Positions 1-8,109 of a DNA stretch of 29,166 nucleotides are shown here, piece by piece. Origin of the DNA: JAGNZR01 sp051648365. Its GTDB lineage: Bacteria; Fusobacteriota; Fusobacteriia; Fusobacteriales; Fusobacteriaceae. Position 1 is the first letter of the stretch. Each line of letters opens with the position of its first letter. The translations under genes and the position numbers were made by a program. Under the pieces are notes generated by a model. The model worked only from the letters and a program-made list of their open reading frames with translations. It had not been told where the DNA came from and ran no database searches. The DNA is taken from positions 1 through 29,166 of the forward strand of contig JBOFEZ010000085.1 of NCBI GenBank assembly GCA_051648365.1. Direction: 5' to 3'.

Positions 1-286
1 CAGCTTTCTCTACGTAAACTGAAACTTGCTTTTTGTCTTTTCCATGTCTTTCGAACTTGATGTATCCGTCGATTAGAGCGAAAAGAGTATGATCTTTACC
101 GATTCCCATGTTGTTACCAGGCATGAACTGAGTTCCTCTCTGTCTAACGATGATGTTTCCAGCTAGTACAAACTCACCATCATATTTTTTAACACCAAGG
201 TACTTAGGGTTAGAATCTCTTCCGTTCTTAACAGAACCTTGTCCTTTTTTCTTAGCTAACAGTTGTATATTTAAAGTAAATAACAT
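1..286 (-). CDS. rpmA: 50S ribosomal protein L27, C-terminus beyond window edge
   Basis: Large-subunit ribosomal protein L27, whose N-terminus reaches towards the peptidyl-transferase centre. Reading leftwards from ATG at 284-286, about 95 residues are visible before the window ends. The body shows the L27 signatures KNGRDSNPKYLGVK, GNIIVRQRG, MPGNNMGIGKDHTLFA and DGYIKFER. The first residues are MLFTLNIQLLAKKKG rather than the short start of proteobacterial L27. Such an extension is known from Firmicutes, where the protease Prp removes it; here cleavage would fall between Leu10 and Ala11 (inference). The Prp gene lies immediately upstream, its TAA touching this ATG. An AGGAGG at 295-300, inside the end of the Prp gene, is the ribosome binding site, so the two are probably translationally coupled. 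Confidence 0.95.
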   Translation of the reverse strand, partial: MLFTLNIQLLAKKKGQGSVKNGRDSNPKYLGVKKYDGEFVLAGNIIVRQRGTQFMPGNNMGIGKDHTLFALIDGYIKFERHGKDKKQVSVYVEKA

Positions 287-619
287 TTATTTGTCCTCCT
301 TCTCTACAAGCTTTAAGTATTTTGGATATTCTTTTGTTAATTCTCTTAACATAAGAGCCATACTATTTAGTAGGATATTTATTTCACTATCTCTACCTCT
401 ATAATCCACCCCTCTAAGATCTGCTTCAATATTTCCATCAACAAGCTCAAATCTTGGAATAATTTCTAAGATTTCAGTAATTCCTGCTATTGGGAATTGA
501 AGAATAGTAGAAGCCGCAGCACAGACAATGTCTTCACCATGGTTGGAATATCCTGCATGACCGGTAGCTCTATATCTCACGATACTACCATTTTTTTTTG
601 AAATTTCAATTGTAATCAT
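287..619 (-). CDS. prp: Prp-type cysteine protease that processes ribosomal protein L27
   Basis: Small protein of 110 residues in the YsxB/Prp family. In Staphylococcus aureus this cysteine protease removes the N-terminal extension of L27, an essential step in ribosome assembly. The family catalytic pair is visible: His21 in TGHAGYSNHGEDIVCAA and Cys33 twelve residues later, matching the spacing in characterised Prp. It sits between rplU and rpmA, as in Firmicutes, and the L27 downstream carries a matching extension. The ATG at 617-619 follows the rplU stop by 12 nt and the TAA abuts the rpmA start. Transcription presumably comes from the rplU promoter. Identification is strong; cleavage itself is inferred. 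Confidence 0.92.
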   Translation of the reverse strand: MITIEISKKNGSIVRYRATGHAGYSNHGEDIVCAAASTILQFPIAGITEILEIIPRFELVDGNIEADLRGVDYRGRDSEINILLNSMALMLRELTKEYPKYLKLVEKEDK

Positions 620-631
620 AAAATTAATCGA

Positions 632-943
632 TTAAGCGTTTATAGCTTCGATTTTGATCTCAGTCAGTAATTGTCTGTGACCTTTCTTTCTATGGTATCC
701 AGTTTTTGGCTTGTATTTGAAGTTAACAACTTTGTCACCTTTAACTTGAGCAACAACTGAAGCTACAACTTTAGCACCTTCAACAACAGGAGTTCCAACT
801 TTGATCTCTCCGTTATTAGATACTAAAAGAACCTCGTTTAACTCAACAGTTCCGTTAACTTCAGCATTTAGCTTCTCAACTCTTAATACCTCACCTACTG
901 TAACTTTGTACTGTTTACCACCAGTTTTAATAACTGCGTACAT
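632..943 (-). CDS. rplU: 50S ribosomal protein L21
   Basis: Ribosomal protein L21 of 103 residues, an early-assembling 23S rRNA binder. The sequence is standard for the family: MYAVIKTGGKQYKV at the start, a central KVGTPVV, and the C-terminal FKYKPKTGYHRKKGHRQ segment followed by TEIKIEAI. The ATG at 941-943 was chosen because family members begin MYAVIxTGGKQ and because a CGGAGGTG ribosome binding site lies 6 to 13 nt upstream. An in-frame ATG at 1019-1021 would add 26 non-homologous residues and overlaps the expected transcription start. First gene of the L21-Prp-L27 operon. Confidence 0.97.
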   Translation of the reverse strand: MYAVIKTGGKQYKVTVGEVLRVEKLNAEVNGTVELNEVLLVSNNGEIKVGTPVVEGAKVVASVVAQVKGDKVVNFKYKPKTGYHRKKGHRQLLTEIKIEAINA

Positions 944-987
944 TTTAACACCTCCGAGTATATAAGTAAAAATAAAATTAAATCGCT

Positions 988-1013
988 GAATAGGGTTGCT
1001 GATGACCTTATCC
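988..1013 (-). promoter_or_regulatory. Hairpin in the rplU leader, possible L21 autoregulatory element
   Basis: The untranslated leader of rplU (about 1024 down to 944) contains a stem-loop that I paired by eye: GGATA pairs with TATTC (one G-U), an A/C mismatch follows, then GGT pairs with ACC, closing an 8-nt loop. Ribosomal protein operons, including L21 operons in Bacillus, commonly carry leader structures for feedback by a ribosomal protein. I could not check this against a covariance model, so the regulatory role is a guess. Confidence 0.35.
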
Positions 1014-1030
1014 ATGCGCAATTACAAATA

Positions 1031-1059
1031 AGTATATCATACCCATTAAAAGTTGTCAA
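1031..1059 (-). promoter_or_regulatory. Promoter of the rplU-prp-rpmA operon
   Basis: On the minus strand a perfect TTGACA (1054-1059) is separated by 17 nt from TATACT (1031-1036), and TGA directly precedes the -10 hexamer, giving an extended -10 element. Transcription should start near 1024, leaving a leader of about 80 nt before rplU. A very strong housekeeping-sigma promoter, as expected for ribosomal protein genes. Confidence 0.88.
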
Positions 1060-1084
1060 GTGAAAAACTTGTAAAACCATTCCG

Positions 1085-1113
1085 TTGAAAAAATCAACAA
1101 AATATGTTAGAAT
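1085..1113 (+). promoter_or_regulatory. Promoter of the dus-mutS gene block
   Basis: TTGAAA at 1085-1090, a 17-nt spacer and TAGAAT at 1108-1113, with TGT just before the -10 hexamer (extended -10). It points away from the rplU promoter; the two -35 boxes are about 25 nt apart. The predicted start near 1120 rules out the in-frame ATG at 1104 and supports the ATG at 1149. Confidence 0.75.
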
Positions 1114-1148
1114 TTGAAGATATTATCCGAGTATGGAGGCGAAGAAAA

Positions 1149-2093
1149 ATGAAGATATATATAGCTCCCATGGCTGGAGTCACAGATTATACATTTAGAG
1201 GGATACTCTCTAAATACAATCCGGACCTTATGTTTACAGAAATGGTAAGTATAAATGCCCTGGAAATGAAGAATGATAAAACCCTGAATCAGCTCTTGAA
1301 GATACGTCCTGGAGATGCTGTACAAATTTTTGGGAATGATATAGATAAAATAGTATACAGTGCAAAATATATAGAGTCTCTGGGTGTCAAGCATATTGAC
1401 CTCAATGCAGGGTGTCCTATGCCAAAAATAACAAAAAACGGCTATGGAGCAGCACTTTTAGAAAATCCTGACCATATCCGAGAAATACTACTGGCTATGC
1501 GTAGAGAACTTAAGCCAGAAACCACGATTTCTATCAAGATAAGAGTGGGAATAAAAGGTGAGAAAAAGCATATAGAGATAGCTCGTATTGCAGAAGAAAC
1601 AGGATGTACCCACATAACTGTTCACGGGAGAACGAAGGAACAGCTATATTCTGGGAAAGCGGACTGGAACCTCATTAAAGAAGTAAAGGAAGCTGTATCT
1701 ATTCCGGTGATAGGAAATGGAGATATTTTTACCGCCCAAGATGCTCTGGAACGTATAAAACTTTCAGGAGTAGACGGAATAATGCTGGCCCGTGGAATCT
1801 GCGGAAATCCGTGGCTTATCCGTGAAATCCGTGAAATTTTGGAATACGGTGAGGTAAAAACTCCAGTAACCCTAGAAGAGAGAATAGAAACAGCTCTAGA
1901 GCATGTGAGAATGACGAGGGAAAATAACCCTGAAAAAAGTTTTACTTTTGAGTTGAGAAAACATCTTTGTTGGTATGTAAAAGGCTTAAAATATGCTACA
2001 GATGTAAAAAATGGAATAAATCATGCCCTATCCTATGATGAGTTAATAAAAATTTTAGAGTTTGCAAGGGAATCCAATAGGAGTGTGGAGTAG
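1149..2093 (+). CDS. dus: tRNA-dihydrouridine synthase
   Basis: FMN- and NADPH-dependent enzyme of 314 residues that reduces uridines in tRNA loops to dihydrouridine. Family motifs are in order: the N-terminal IAPMAGVTDYTFR, the NAGCPMPK segment holding the catalytic cysteine, IKIRVG with the conserved lysine, ITVHGRTKEQLYSG with the conserved histidine, and the phosphate-binding IGNGDI and MLARGICGNPWL. Closest to the DusB/NifR3 branch, though subfamily and target uridine cannot be fixed by eye. The ATG at 1149 is preferred over 1104 because GGAGG at 1135-1139 precedes it by 9 nt, the earlier ATG lies upstream of the predicted transcript start, and the family begins at the MKIYIAPMAG region. 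The stop falls just before the mutS start. Confidence 0.93.
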   Translation: MKIYIAPMAGVTDYTFRGILSKYNPDLMFTEMVSINALEMKNDKTLNQLLKIRPGDAVQIFGNDIDKIVYSAKYIESLGVKHIDLNAGCPMPKITKNGYGAALLENPDHIREILLAMRRELKPETTISIKIRVGIKGEKKHIEIARIAEETGCTHITVHGRTKEQLYSGKADWNLIKEVKEAVSIPVIGNGDIFTAQDALERIKLSGVDGIMLARGICGNPWLIREIREILEYGEVKTPVTLEERIETALEHVRMTRENNPEKSFTFELRKHLCWYVKGLKYATDVKNGINHALSYDELIKILEFARESNRSVE

Positions 2094-2094
2094 T

Positions 2095-4713
2095 TTGAGT
2101 AAAAAAGAAACACCATTAATGACACAATATAAAGGAATAAAATCCCAGCATGAGGATTCTGTACTTTTCTTCCGTTTGGGAGATTTTTATGAGATGTTCT
2201 TTGGAGATGCTGAGATAGTCTCCCGTGAACTTGGACTTACCCTTACGAGCAGAAATCGTGAAAAAGGGCAAGAGATTCCCATGGCAGGAGTTCCCTATCA
2301 TTCATCTGCATCCTACATTGCAAGACTTGTGGAGAAGGGCTACAGTGTAGCTATCTGTGAACAGGTTCAGGATCCCAAAGATGCAGTGGGAATAGTGGAT
2401 AGACAGGTCGTGAGAGTGATAACTCCGGGAACAGTAATAGATACGGATTATCTGGACGAAAAAAGCAATAACTACCTTATGGGAGTAAAGATTCAGAATG
2501 AAAATGCAGGAATAGGTTACATGGATATCACTACGGGAGAGTTCCATGCAAGTGAAGTGAAGCTGATATCCCTTCTAGGAGAGATAAACAAAATATCTCC
2601 CCGTGAGATAGTGGCAGATTCCAAAAGTTTTGACTCTCTGGGGAAGATACTGAAAAACAGCGGTTCTCACACCAATATACTTCTGAGAGAGATAGAAGCT
2701 CCCAAACGTTGTGAAGAGTATTTGGAGAAATTCTTTGGAGTAATATCTCTAGAGAGTTTCAATATGCGTGGGAAAGAGCTAGCAATCCATGGAGCAGCCC
2801 TGACGCTCAAATATGCTTTGGAACAACAGAAAGGTAACTCTATTCCAGCAGGAAAAATAGAGTATCAGAACTCTGAAGAGATAGTGGAACTCAACTATAC
2901 AACTCAGAAAAATCTAGAAATAGTTGAAAATAGTCGGGATCGAAGTTCATACGGAACTCTTTTTTGGGTTCTGGATCGGTGCAAAACCTCCATGGGAAGC
3001 AGAAATCTGAAAAAAATTATCAAAAACCCTCTCCGAAATATTACAGAGATAGAGAAACGTCAGAATCATGTGGAGTTTTTTATCCGTAATCCCCTTCTGA
3101 GAGAAGAGATACTGGAGAAACTAAAAAATGTCTATGATATAGAGAGAATACTGGGGAAACTCATAATGGGAACCGAGAACGGAAAAGATATCGTGGCCCT
3201 AAAAAAATCAGTATTTACAGCTTTAGAAATCTATCATATATTGAATGAAAACTCGATTCTTAGCCTAGATATGGAAAAACTTTCTGGGATTTATAGTTTG
3301 ATAGAATCAACCTTGGTAGATGAACCCCCTTTCTCCATCCGTGAGGGAGGAATGATAAGAAGGGGAGTTTCAGAAGAACTGGATCATCTCCACCAAATTT
3401 CTACCAGAGGAAAAGATTATATCCTTACCATTGAAAACCGAGAGAGAGAGAGAACAGGTATAAAAACACTGAAGATAAAATTTAATAAAGTCTTTGGATA
3501 TTTTATAGAAATCACAAATTCAAACAGAGATATGGTTCCACAGGACTATATTCGTAAACAGACTCTGTCTAATGCAGAGAGATATATAGTTCCCGATTTA
3601 AAAGAATATGAAGAAAAAGTTCTTCATGCAAAAGAGCGTATAGAAACACTGGAGTATACGATATTCAAGGAACTTTCAGAAACTTTAAAAGAGTACCAGA
3701 AGGAGCTTCAGGATTTAGCAGGGAAACTTGCATATCTAGATGTAATCACAGCCTTTGCAGAAATAGCTATAAGAAATGGTTATGTGAAGCCAGAAATAGG
3801 TTCAGGTTTCGAACTGGAAATAGTAGGAGGCAGACACCCTGTGGTAGAGGCCCTTATAAAAAAATCTGAGTTTGTAAAGAATGATCTTTTCCTGAATGAA
3901 AAAGAAAATATAATAGTACTGACAGGACCTAATATGTCAGGAAAATCAACTTATATGAAGCAGGGAGCTCTAATACTGATTATGGCACATATCGGTTGCT
4001 ATATACCGGCAGATTATGGAAAGATTCCTCTTACTGATAAGATATTTACAAGGATTGGAGCTTCTGATGATCTACTCACAGGACAATCGACTTTTATGTT
4101 AGAGATGAGCGAAATGGCAAATATTCTCAATTCGGCCACAGAAAATTCCTTTATTATTTTAGATGAAATAGGAAGAGGAACTTCTACCTTTGACGGAATT
4201 TCGATAGCTACTTCTATTACAGAGTACATCCATGACAAAGTAGGTGCTAAAACAATATTTGCAACTCACTACCATGAGATGACACAACTAGAAAAAGAAC
4301 TCCGAGGAGTTGTCAATTTTAGGATAGAGGTCAAAGAGGAAAAAGAGATAGTTTTTCTAAGGAAAATAGTGAAAGGTGGAGCCGATAAATCCTATGGGAT
4401 AGAGGTTGCTCGACTTGCAGGGTTACCAAAGGAACTTCTGAAGCGTTCCAAAGAGATACTAAATATTTTGGAAAATCAAAGAGAGATAATAGAGATAAAA
4501 ACAGGGATGGAACAGCTGAACCTTTTCGGAGCAGATACTCCGTTGGAGAAAAAACAGGAAAATCTTGAAAAATCAGAAAAAATCCATGAAAAACAGGAGT
4601 TTAAAAGAAACGAGGAGATAGTTTTAGCTAAAATAGGTGAACTGGATCTCAATTCTCTGACCCCTATGGAGGCTTTTATGAAATTGAATGAACTAAAAAA
4701 TATTTTAGGGTAA
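2095..4713 (+). CDS. mutS: DNA mismatch repair protein MutS
   Basis: Mismatch-recognition ATPase of 872 residues, the family's usual size (B. subtilis about 860). The mismatch-wedging Phe-x-Glu motif is Phe31-Tyr32-Glu33 in GDFYEMF. The C-terminal ATPase has Walker A GPNMSGKST at 611-619, Walker B LDEIGRGTS with Asp690-Glu691, and the ATHYHEM switch. Residues 807-811 read QLNLF, a canonical sliding-clamp binding pentapeptide in the same place as in B. subtilis MutS, and the tail ends in the conserved LNSLTPMEAFMKLNELK segment. I place the start at TTG 2095, giving MSKKETPLM as in homologues, with AGGAG at 2079-2083. An upstream in-frame ATG at 2062 lies within dus and has no homologous residues. 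No mutL is visible in the window. Confidence 0.96.
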   Translation: MSKKETPLMTQYKGIKSQHEDSVLFFRLGDFYEMFFGDAEIVSRELGLTLTSRNREKGQEIPMAGVPYHSSASYIARLVEKGYSVAICEQVQDPKDAVGIVDRQVVRVITPGTVIDTDYLDEKSNNYLMGVKIQNENAGIGYMDITTGEFHASEVKLISLLGEINKISPREIVADSKSFDSLGKILKNSGSHTNILLREIEAPKRCEEYLEKFFGVISLESFNMRGKELAIHGAALTLKYALEQQKGNSIPAGKIEYQNSEEIVELNYTTQKNLEIVENSRDRSSYGTLFWVLDRCKTSMGSRNLKKIIKNPLRNITEIEKRQNHVEFFIRNPLLREEILEKLKNVYDIERILGKLIMGTENGKDIVALKKSVFTALEIYHILNENSILSLDMEKLSGIYSLIESTLVDEPPFSIREGGMIRRGVSEELDHLHQISTRGKDYILTIENRERERTGIKTLKIKFNKVFGYFIEITNSNRDMVPQDYIRKQTLSNAERYIVPDLKEYEEKVLHAKERIETLEYTIFKELSETLKEYQKELQDLAGKLAYLDVITAFAEIAIRNGYVKPEIGSGFELEIVGGRHPVVEALIKKSEFVKNDLFLNEKENIIVLTGPNMSGKSTYMKQGALILIMAHIGCYIPADYGKIPLTDKIFTRIGASDDLLTGQSTFMLEMSEMANILNSATENSFIILDEIGRGTSTFDGISIATSITEYIHDKVGAKTIFATHYHEMTQLEKELRGVVNFRIEVKEEKEIVFLRKIVKGGADKSYGIEVARLAGLPKELLKRSKEILNILENQREIIEIKTGMEQLNLFGADTPLEKKQENLEKSEKIHEKQEFKRNEEIVLAKIGELDLNSLTPMEAFMKLNELKNILG

Positions 4714-4740
4714 AAAAATTCAGTTTAGGAGAGAGGGAAG

Positions 4741-7350
4741 ATGGATAGAAAAAAACTCTATATTGCAGGTGGAATAGGGATTGTAATCCTAGGTTATCTG
4801 AACTATTACAGGGATGAAACAGGGATGAAGCCTGCGGAAAACATAGTGGAAACGAGAGATGTAAAGTACCAAGGTGACGGATTTAAAATCGATGCCAAAA
4901 AACAGATAGATTATGTAGATAAAAATGAGAATAAATTCTTAGGAGCCAAAGCTTTCCTAAAAGATATGATACTTTCAGGAGATAATGCATTTTTGGATGC
5001 GGCAAGAAACCTGGCTTTAAAATCCAACATTTTGGGAGAAAGTGCCAACGGCTGGAATTTTAAGGCAGAAGAGATAGACTATGACAAGGTAAAAGATGAA
5101 CTGGTTTCAACAAAACCTGTTTCTGCCACTAACAAGGAATTGAAATTCTCCCTTGCAGGAGATAATTTCAAAACAGACAGCAAGATGAGCTATATCGAAC
5201 TGAGAAAAAATGTGGTTTTGGAAAATGACAAGATAAGGGTAACAGGAGATATGGCGGATTACAACGATGCTACAAAAAAGGCTGTCCTTAAGGAGAATGT
5301 GAAGCTTCTAGGAAAGGATCTGGGAGAGCAATTTCAGGAGTCTCTAAGCGGAGATTTCGAGCAGCTAAACTACGATCTAAAAGATAAAATAGTAGAGAGC
5401 TATTTTCCATATAAAATTTATTATGGAAAGGCGATTTTATCGGCAGAGAAATTCTATTATAATCAAGAACTGGATACGATGCTTATCAGCCAAAATGTAG
5501 AAATTCTAGCAAATGGCTACAAAATAAAAATGGAAAATATCGAGAAAAAACAGGGGTCAGAACTCATATATATAAAGGGAAAAATAGCGGGAGACAATGG
5601 AATTAACTATTTTTCAGGGGATAATGGAATATATAGCCCCGATACGAAAGAGCTGACTATTACTGGAAATGTAGCTCTAACTTCAGAAACACAAGGGAAA
5701 CTCCTTGGAGAACGTGCAGTTTATAACGTAGAAAGTGAGATACTGGATTTTTACGGTGAAGAGGGAGAGGTCCATTACACTGGAAAAGATGGAGAACTGA
5801 AGACTTCCCACCTAAACTATGACAAAAAAAATAGCCGTATAAAAATAGAAGACAGCTTCACTTTTAAAACTCCTGACTATTCAGGAAAAGGAAATTTCTT
5901 AGATTACAGTATGGAAGATAAAAAAGGTATTATGAAGGGTGCAGAAATCCTAAGTGATAAAAAAGTTTTCAATACTGAGCTAGTGGAGTTCCAGGATGAA
6001 AATCAGATTTTCACAATACCTGGAGAATATACCGTAAAAGATTCTGAAAGTGGAGATGCTTTACTTTCTAAGACAGCCACTTATTCAGGAGTTACAGGGG
6101 ATTTCAAAAGTGATTCTCTCTTCACCCTATATAACGGAGACAACGTAGTTACCTGGACAGGACTAAAGTATAACTCTCTGACTGGAATGGGAACTCTAGA
6201 AAAGGATGTTCTCCTTCAGAATGAAAAGGATCAGCTCATAGTAAGTGGTAAACGTGGAGAAATCAAAAAAGATGAATATTTCAATCTACTACACGATGTA
6301 AAAATGAAGTTCGGAGAATATTCCACAGAAGCAAACAAAGCACAATACAGCTTCAAGAATGAAACTATAACCATTCCTGAAAAAGTAAATATAGTTTCAG
6401 CTTTAAAGAAATCAAATTTTTTAATAAGAGAACCTGTGATAGAAACTAAAATCAAAAAACTTAGAGGTAAGGATTTTGCAGGGGAAGAGGAAAGTTATAG
6501 TGCCAGCTCTCAAGATGTAATATATGATTATGAGAATGAGATTATAGAATTGAAGAAAAAGGGTGTAGTATCTGACGGAGAATCAACCCTTAAAGGTGAT
6601 GATCTGCGATACAATGCGAAAGATGAAGAAATGGAAGCAAAGGGAGACTATCAGCTTATCCAGGGTAATATCCAGGGAACTGGAAAGGATATTTCCATAA
6701 ATAACAAGGATGGAAATATAACAGGAGGAAAGATAAATCTCTCCACTGATAATAATGAAGAGTTCCGGGCTGACAGGATTCAGGGGAATCTTCATAAAGG
6801 GATTATAGACTTTCTAGGGAAGGCAAAAGGAAAAACCTTGGACAATGGGAAAATAACCCAGTATAATGGAGAGCAACTAAGAGTTCACCTGAAAAAAAAG
6901 GATAAAAAATACAGTGCTGAGAGGGTAGAACTACTGAAGGATTCTACAATTACCCAAGAAAATGTAACTATGTATTCCAAATACGGAGATATAAATCTAA
7001 TCAACAATATAGCCATAAGTGACAGAGGTGTGAAAATAGTTATGAAAGACCCTGAAAAGGGAGAAACTGTAGTTACATCAGAGCGTGCAGAGTTCCATAT
7101 GGATAAAGATATAATATATCTTAATAATGATGTGGTGATAGTAAATGAAAACCCTGAAAAGGGAAAAACAGTTGCGACAGGGAGAAAAGGTACGGTTCTA
7201 AAGGCTGAAAACAGTGTGAAACTAGAGGGGAATGTTGTAATAGATTCTCCAGATGCAGTAGTGAAATCCCAAGAAGCCACGTATAATGCCACAACTAAAA
7301 AGATAAATGCCACAGGAGATGTGGTTGTAGATTACAAAATAAAACCTTAA
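4741..7350 (+). CDS. Giant LptC/LptA-like (OstA-type) repeat protein, putative LPS bridge
   Basis: Protein of 869 residues. Residues 5-22 form one hydrophobic segment with basic residues before it and no obvious signal-peptidase site, so it is probably anchored in the inner membrane with the rest in the periplasm, as in LptC. Residues 30-150 look LptC-like (NGWNFKAEEIDYDK). The rest is a beta-rich repeat of about 30 residues built on the pattern A-x-Y-N-x-x-T-K/E-x-h-x-x-x-G-N-V-x-h. The aromatic position recurs near 298, 328, 360, 389, 417, 448, 477, 536, 595, 624, 785 and 848. This is the OstA/LptA jellyroll type, but E. coli LptC and LptA are each under 200 residues. It lies 15 nt upstream of lptB, where lptC and lptA sit in other diderms, and no separate lptA is present. 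RBS AGGAGAGAGG precedes ATG 4741. The bridge role is inferred from fold and context. Confidence 0.82.
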   Translation: MDRKKLYIAGGIGIVILGYLNYYRDETGMKPAENIVETRDVKYQGDGFKIDAKKQIDYVDKNENKFLGAKAFLKDMILSGDNAFLDAARNLALKSNILGESANGWNFKAEEIDYDKVKDELVSTKPVSATNKELKFSLAGDNFKTDSKMSYIELRKNVVLENDKIRVTGDMADYNDATKKAVLKENVKLLGKDLGEQFQESLSGDFEQLNYDLKDKIVESYFPYKIYYGKAILSAEKFYYNQELDTMLISQNVEILANGYKIKMENIEKKQGSELIYIKGKIAGDNGINYFSGDNGIYSPDTKELTITGNVALTSETQGKLLGERAVYNVESEILDFYGEEGEVHYTGKDGELKTSHLNYDKKNSRIKIEDSFTFKTPDYSGKGNFLDYSMEDKKGIMKGAEILSDKKVFNTELVEFQDENQIFTIPGEYTVKDSESGDALLSKTATYSGVTGDFKSDSLFTLYNGDNVVTWTGLKYNSLTGMGTLEKDVLLQNEKDQLIVSGKRGEIKKDEYFNLLHDVKMKFGEYSTEANKAQYSFKNETITIPEKVNIVSALKKSNFLIREPVIETKIKKLRGKDFAGEEESYSASSQDVIYDYENEIIELKKKGVVSDGESTLKGDDLRYNAKDEEMEAKGDYQLIQGNIQGTGKDISINNKDGNITGGKINLSTDNNEEFRADRIQGNLHKGIIDFLGKAKGKTLDNGKITQYNGEQLRVHLKKKDKKYSAERVELLKDSTITQENVTMYSKYGDINLINNIAISDRGVKIVMKDPEKGETVVTSERAEFHMDKDIIYLNNDVVIVNENPEKGKTVATGRKGTVLKAENSVKLEGNVVIDSPDAVVKSQEATYNATTKKINATGDVVVDYKIKP

Positions 7351-7365
7351 TAAAGAGGAGATTAT

Positions 7366-8091
7366 ATGATAAATTTAGTAGCAGAAGAGCTTTCAAAATC
7401 ATATAAGGGCAGAAAAGTAGTAGATGGTGTGAGTATAGAGGTTGCCAAAGGTGAGATTGTAGGTCTTCTGGGACCTAATGGAGCTGGAAAAACAACCACC
7501 TTCTATATGATAACCGGAATAGTAAAACCTGATAATGGAAGAGTTTTCTGCAATGAAAAAGAGATAACAGGGGAACCTATCCATAAACGTGCAGATATGG
7601 GAATAGGATATCTGGCTCAAGAGCCTTCGGTTTTCAGAAACCTTACTGTGGAAGAAAATATTTTAGCCATACTGGAAATGAAAAACCACAGTAAGCAGGA
7701 ACAGAATGAGATAATGGAAAAACTTCTGGAAGAATTTAAGCTTACCCATGTGAGAAAATCACTGGGATATGCCCTTTCAGGGGGAGAGAGAAGACGTGTG
7801 GAGATAGCCCGTACCATAGCTAACAATCCAGATTTTATACTTCTAGATGAACCATTTGCAGGGGTTGACCCAATAGCGGTTGAGGATATTCAACAGATAA
7901 TCCGTTATCTTAAGGAGAGAGGGCTGGGAATACTTATTACAGACCACTCGGTAAGAGAAACCCTCAGTATCACGGATAAAGCCTATATAATGGCCAATGG
8001 AAAAGTTCTTATAAAGGGAACTCCCAAAGAGATTGAAGCTGATGAAACAGCTAGAAGAGTTTATCTGGGAGAGAATTTCAAATTAGATTAG
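7366..8091 (+). CDS. lptB: LPS export ABC transporter ATP-binding protein LptB
   Basis: Cytoplasmic ATPase of 241 residues that powers extraction of lipopolysaccharide from the inner membrane by LptF and LptG. Walker A GPNGAGKTT lies at 36-44 with Lys42, the same position as in E. coli LptB. The signature LSGGERRRVEIART is followed by Walker B ILLDEPFAGVDP with Asp161 and catalytic Glu162, and by the switch histidine in ITDHSVRETL. FAGVDPIAV and the signature sequence are typical of LptB rather than LivF-type ATPases. AGAGGAG stands 7 nt before ATG 7366. The gene follows the LptC/A-like protein directly, and its membrane partners are 8 kb downstream in the same block. Confidence 0.95.
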   Translation: MINLVAEELSKSYKGRKVVDGVSIEVAKGEIVGLLGPNGAGKTTTFYMITGIVKPDNGRVFCNEKEITGEPIHKRADMGIGYLAQEPSVFRNLTVEENILAILEMKNHSKQEQNEIMEKLLEEFKLTHVRKSLGYALSGGERRRVEIARTIANNPDFILLDEPFAGVDPIAVEDIQQIIRYLKERGLGILITDHSVRETLSITDKAYIMANGKVLIKGTPKEIEADETARRVYLGENFKLD

Positions 8092-8109
8092 AAAACAAAG
8101 GAGTGCAAT

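Noticed and set aside
944..1021. In-frame upstream start of rplU giving 26 extra residues
   Set aside because: It begins at or just upstream of the predicted transcript start, lacks homology to L21, and the ATG at 943 has a strong binding site.
1104..1148. Upstream ATG of dus
   Set aside because: It overlaps the -10 hexamer at 1108-1113 and lies upstream of the likely transcription start; ATG 1149 has GGAGG.
2062..2094. ATG start of mutS inside dus
   Set aside because: The extra residues are unlike any MutS N-terminus; TTG 2095 with AGGAG fits homologues.
6885..7313. Minus-strand open frame of 142 codons
   Set aside because: Antisense to the LptC/A-like repeats, Ser/Phe-rich, and without a plausible binding site or family.
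8092..8109. T-box leader for alaS
   Set aside because: Only 18 nt separate lptB and alaS, too short for a T-box.
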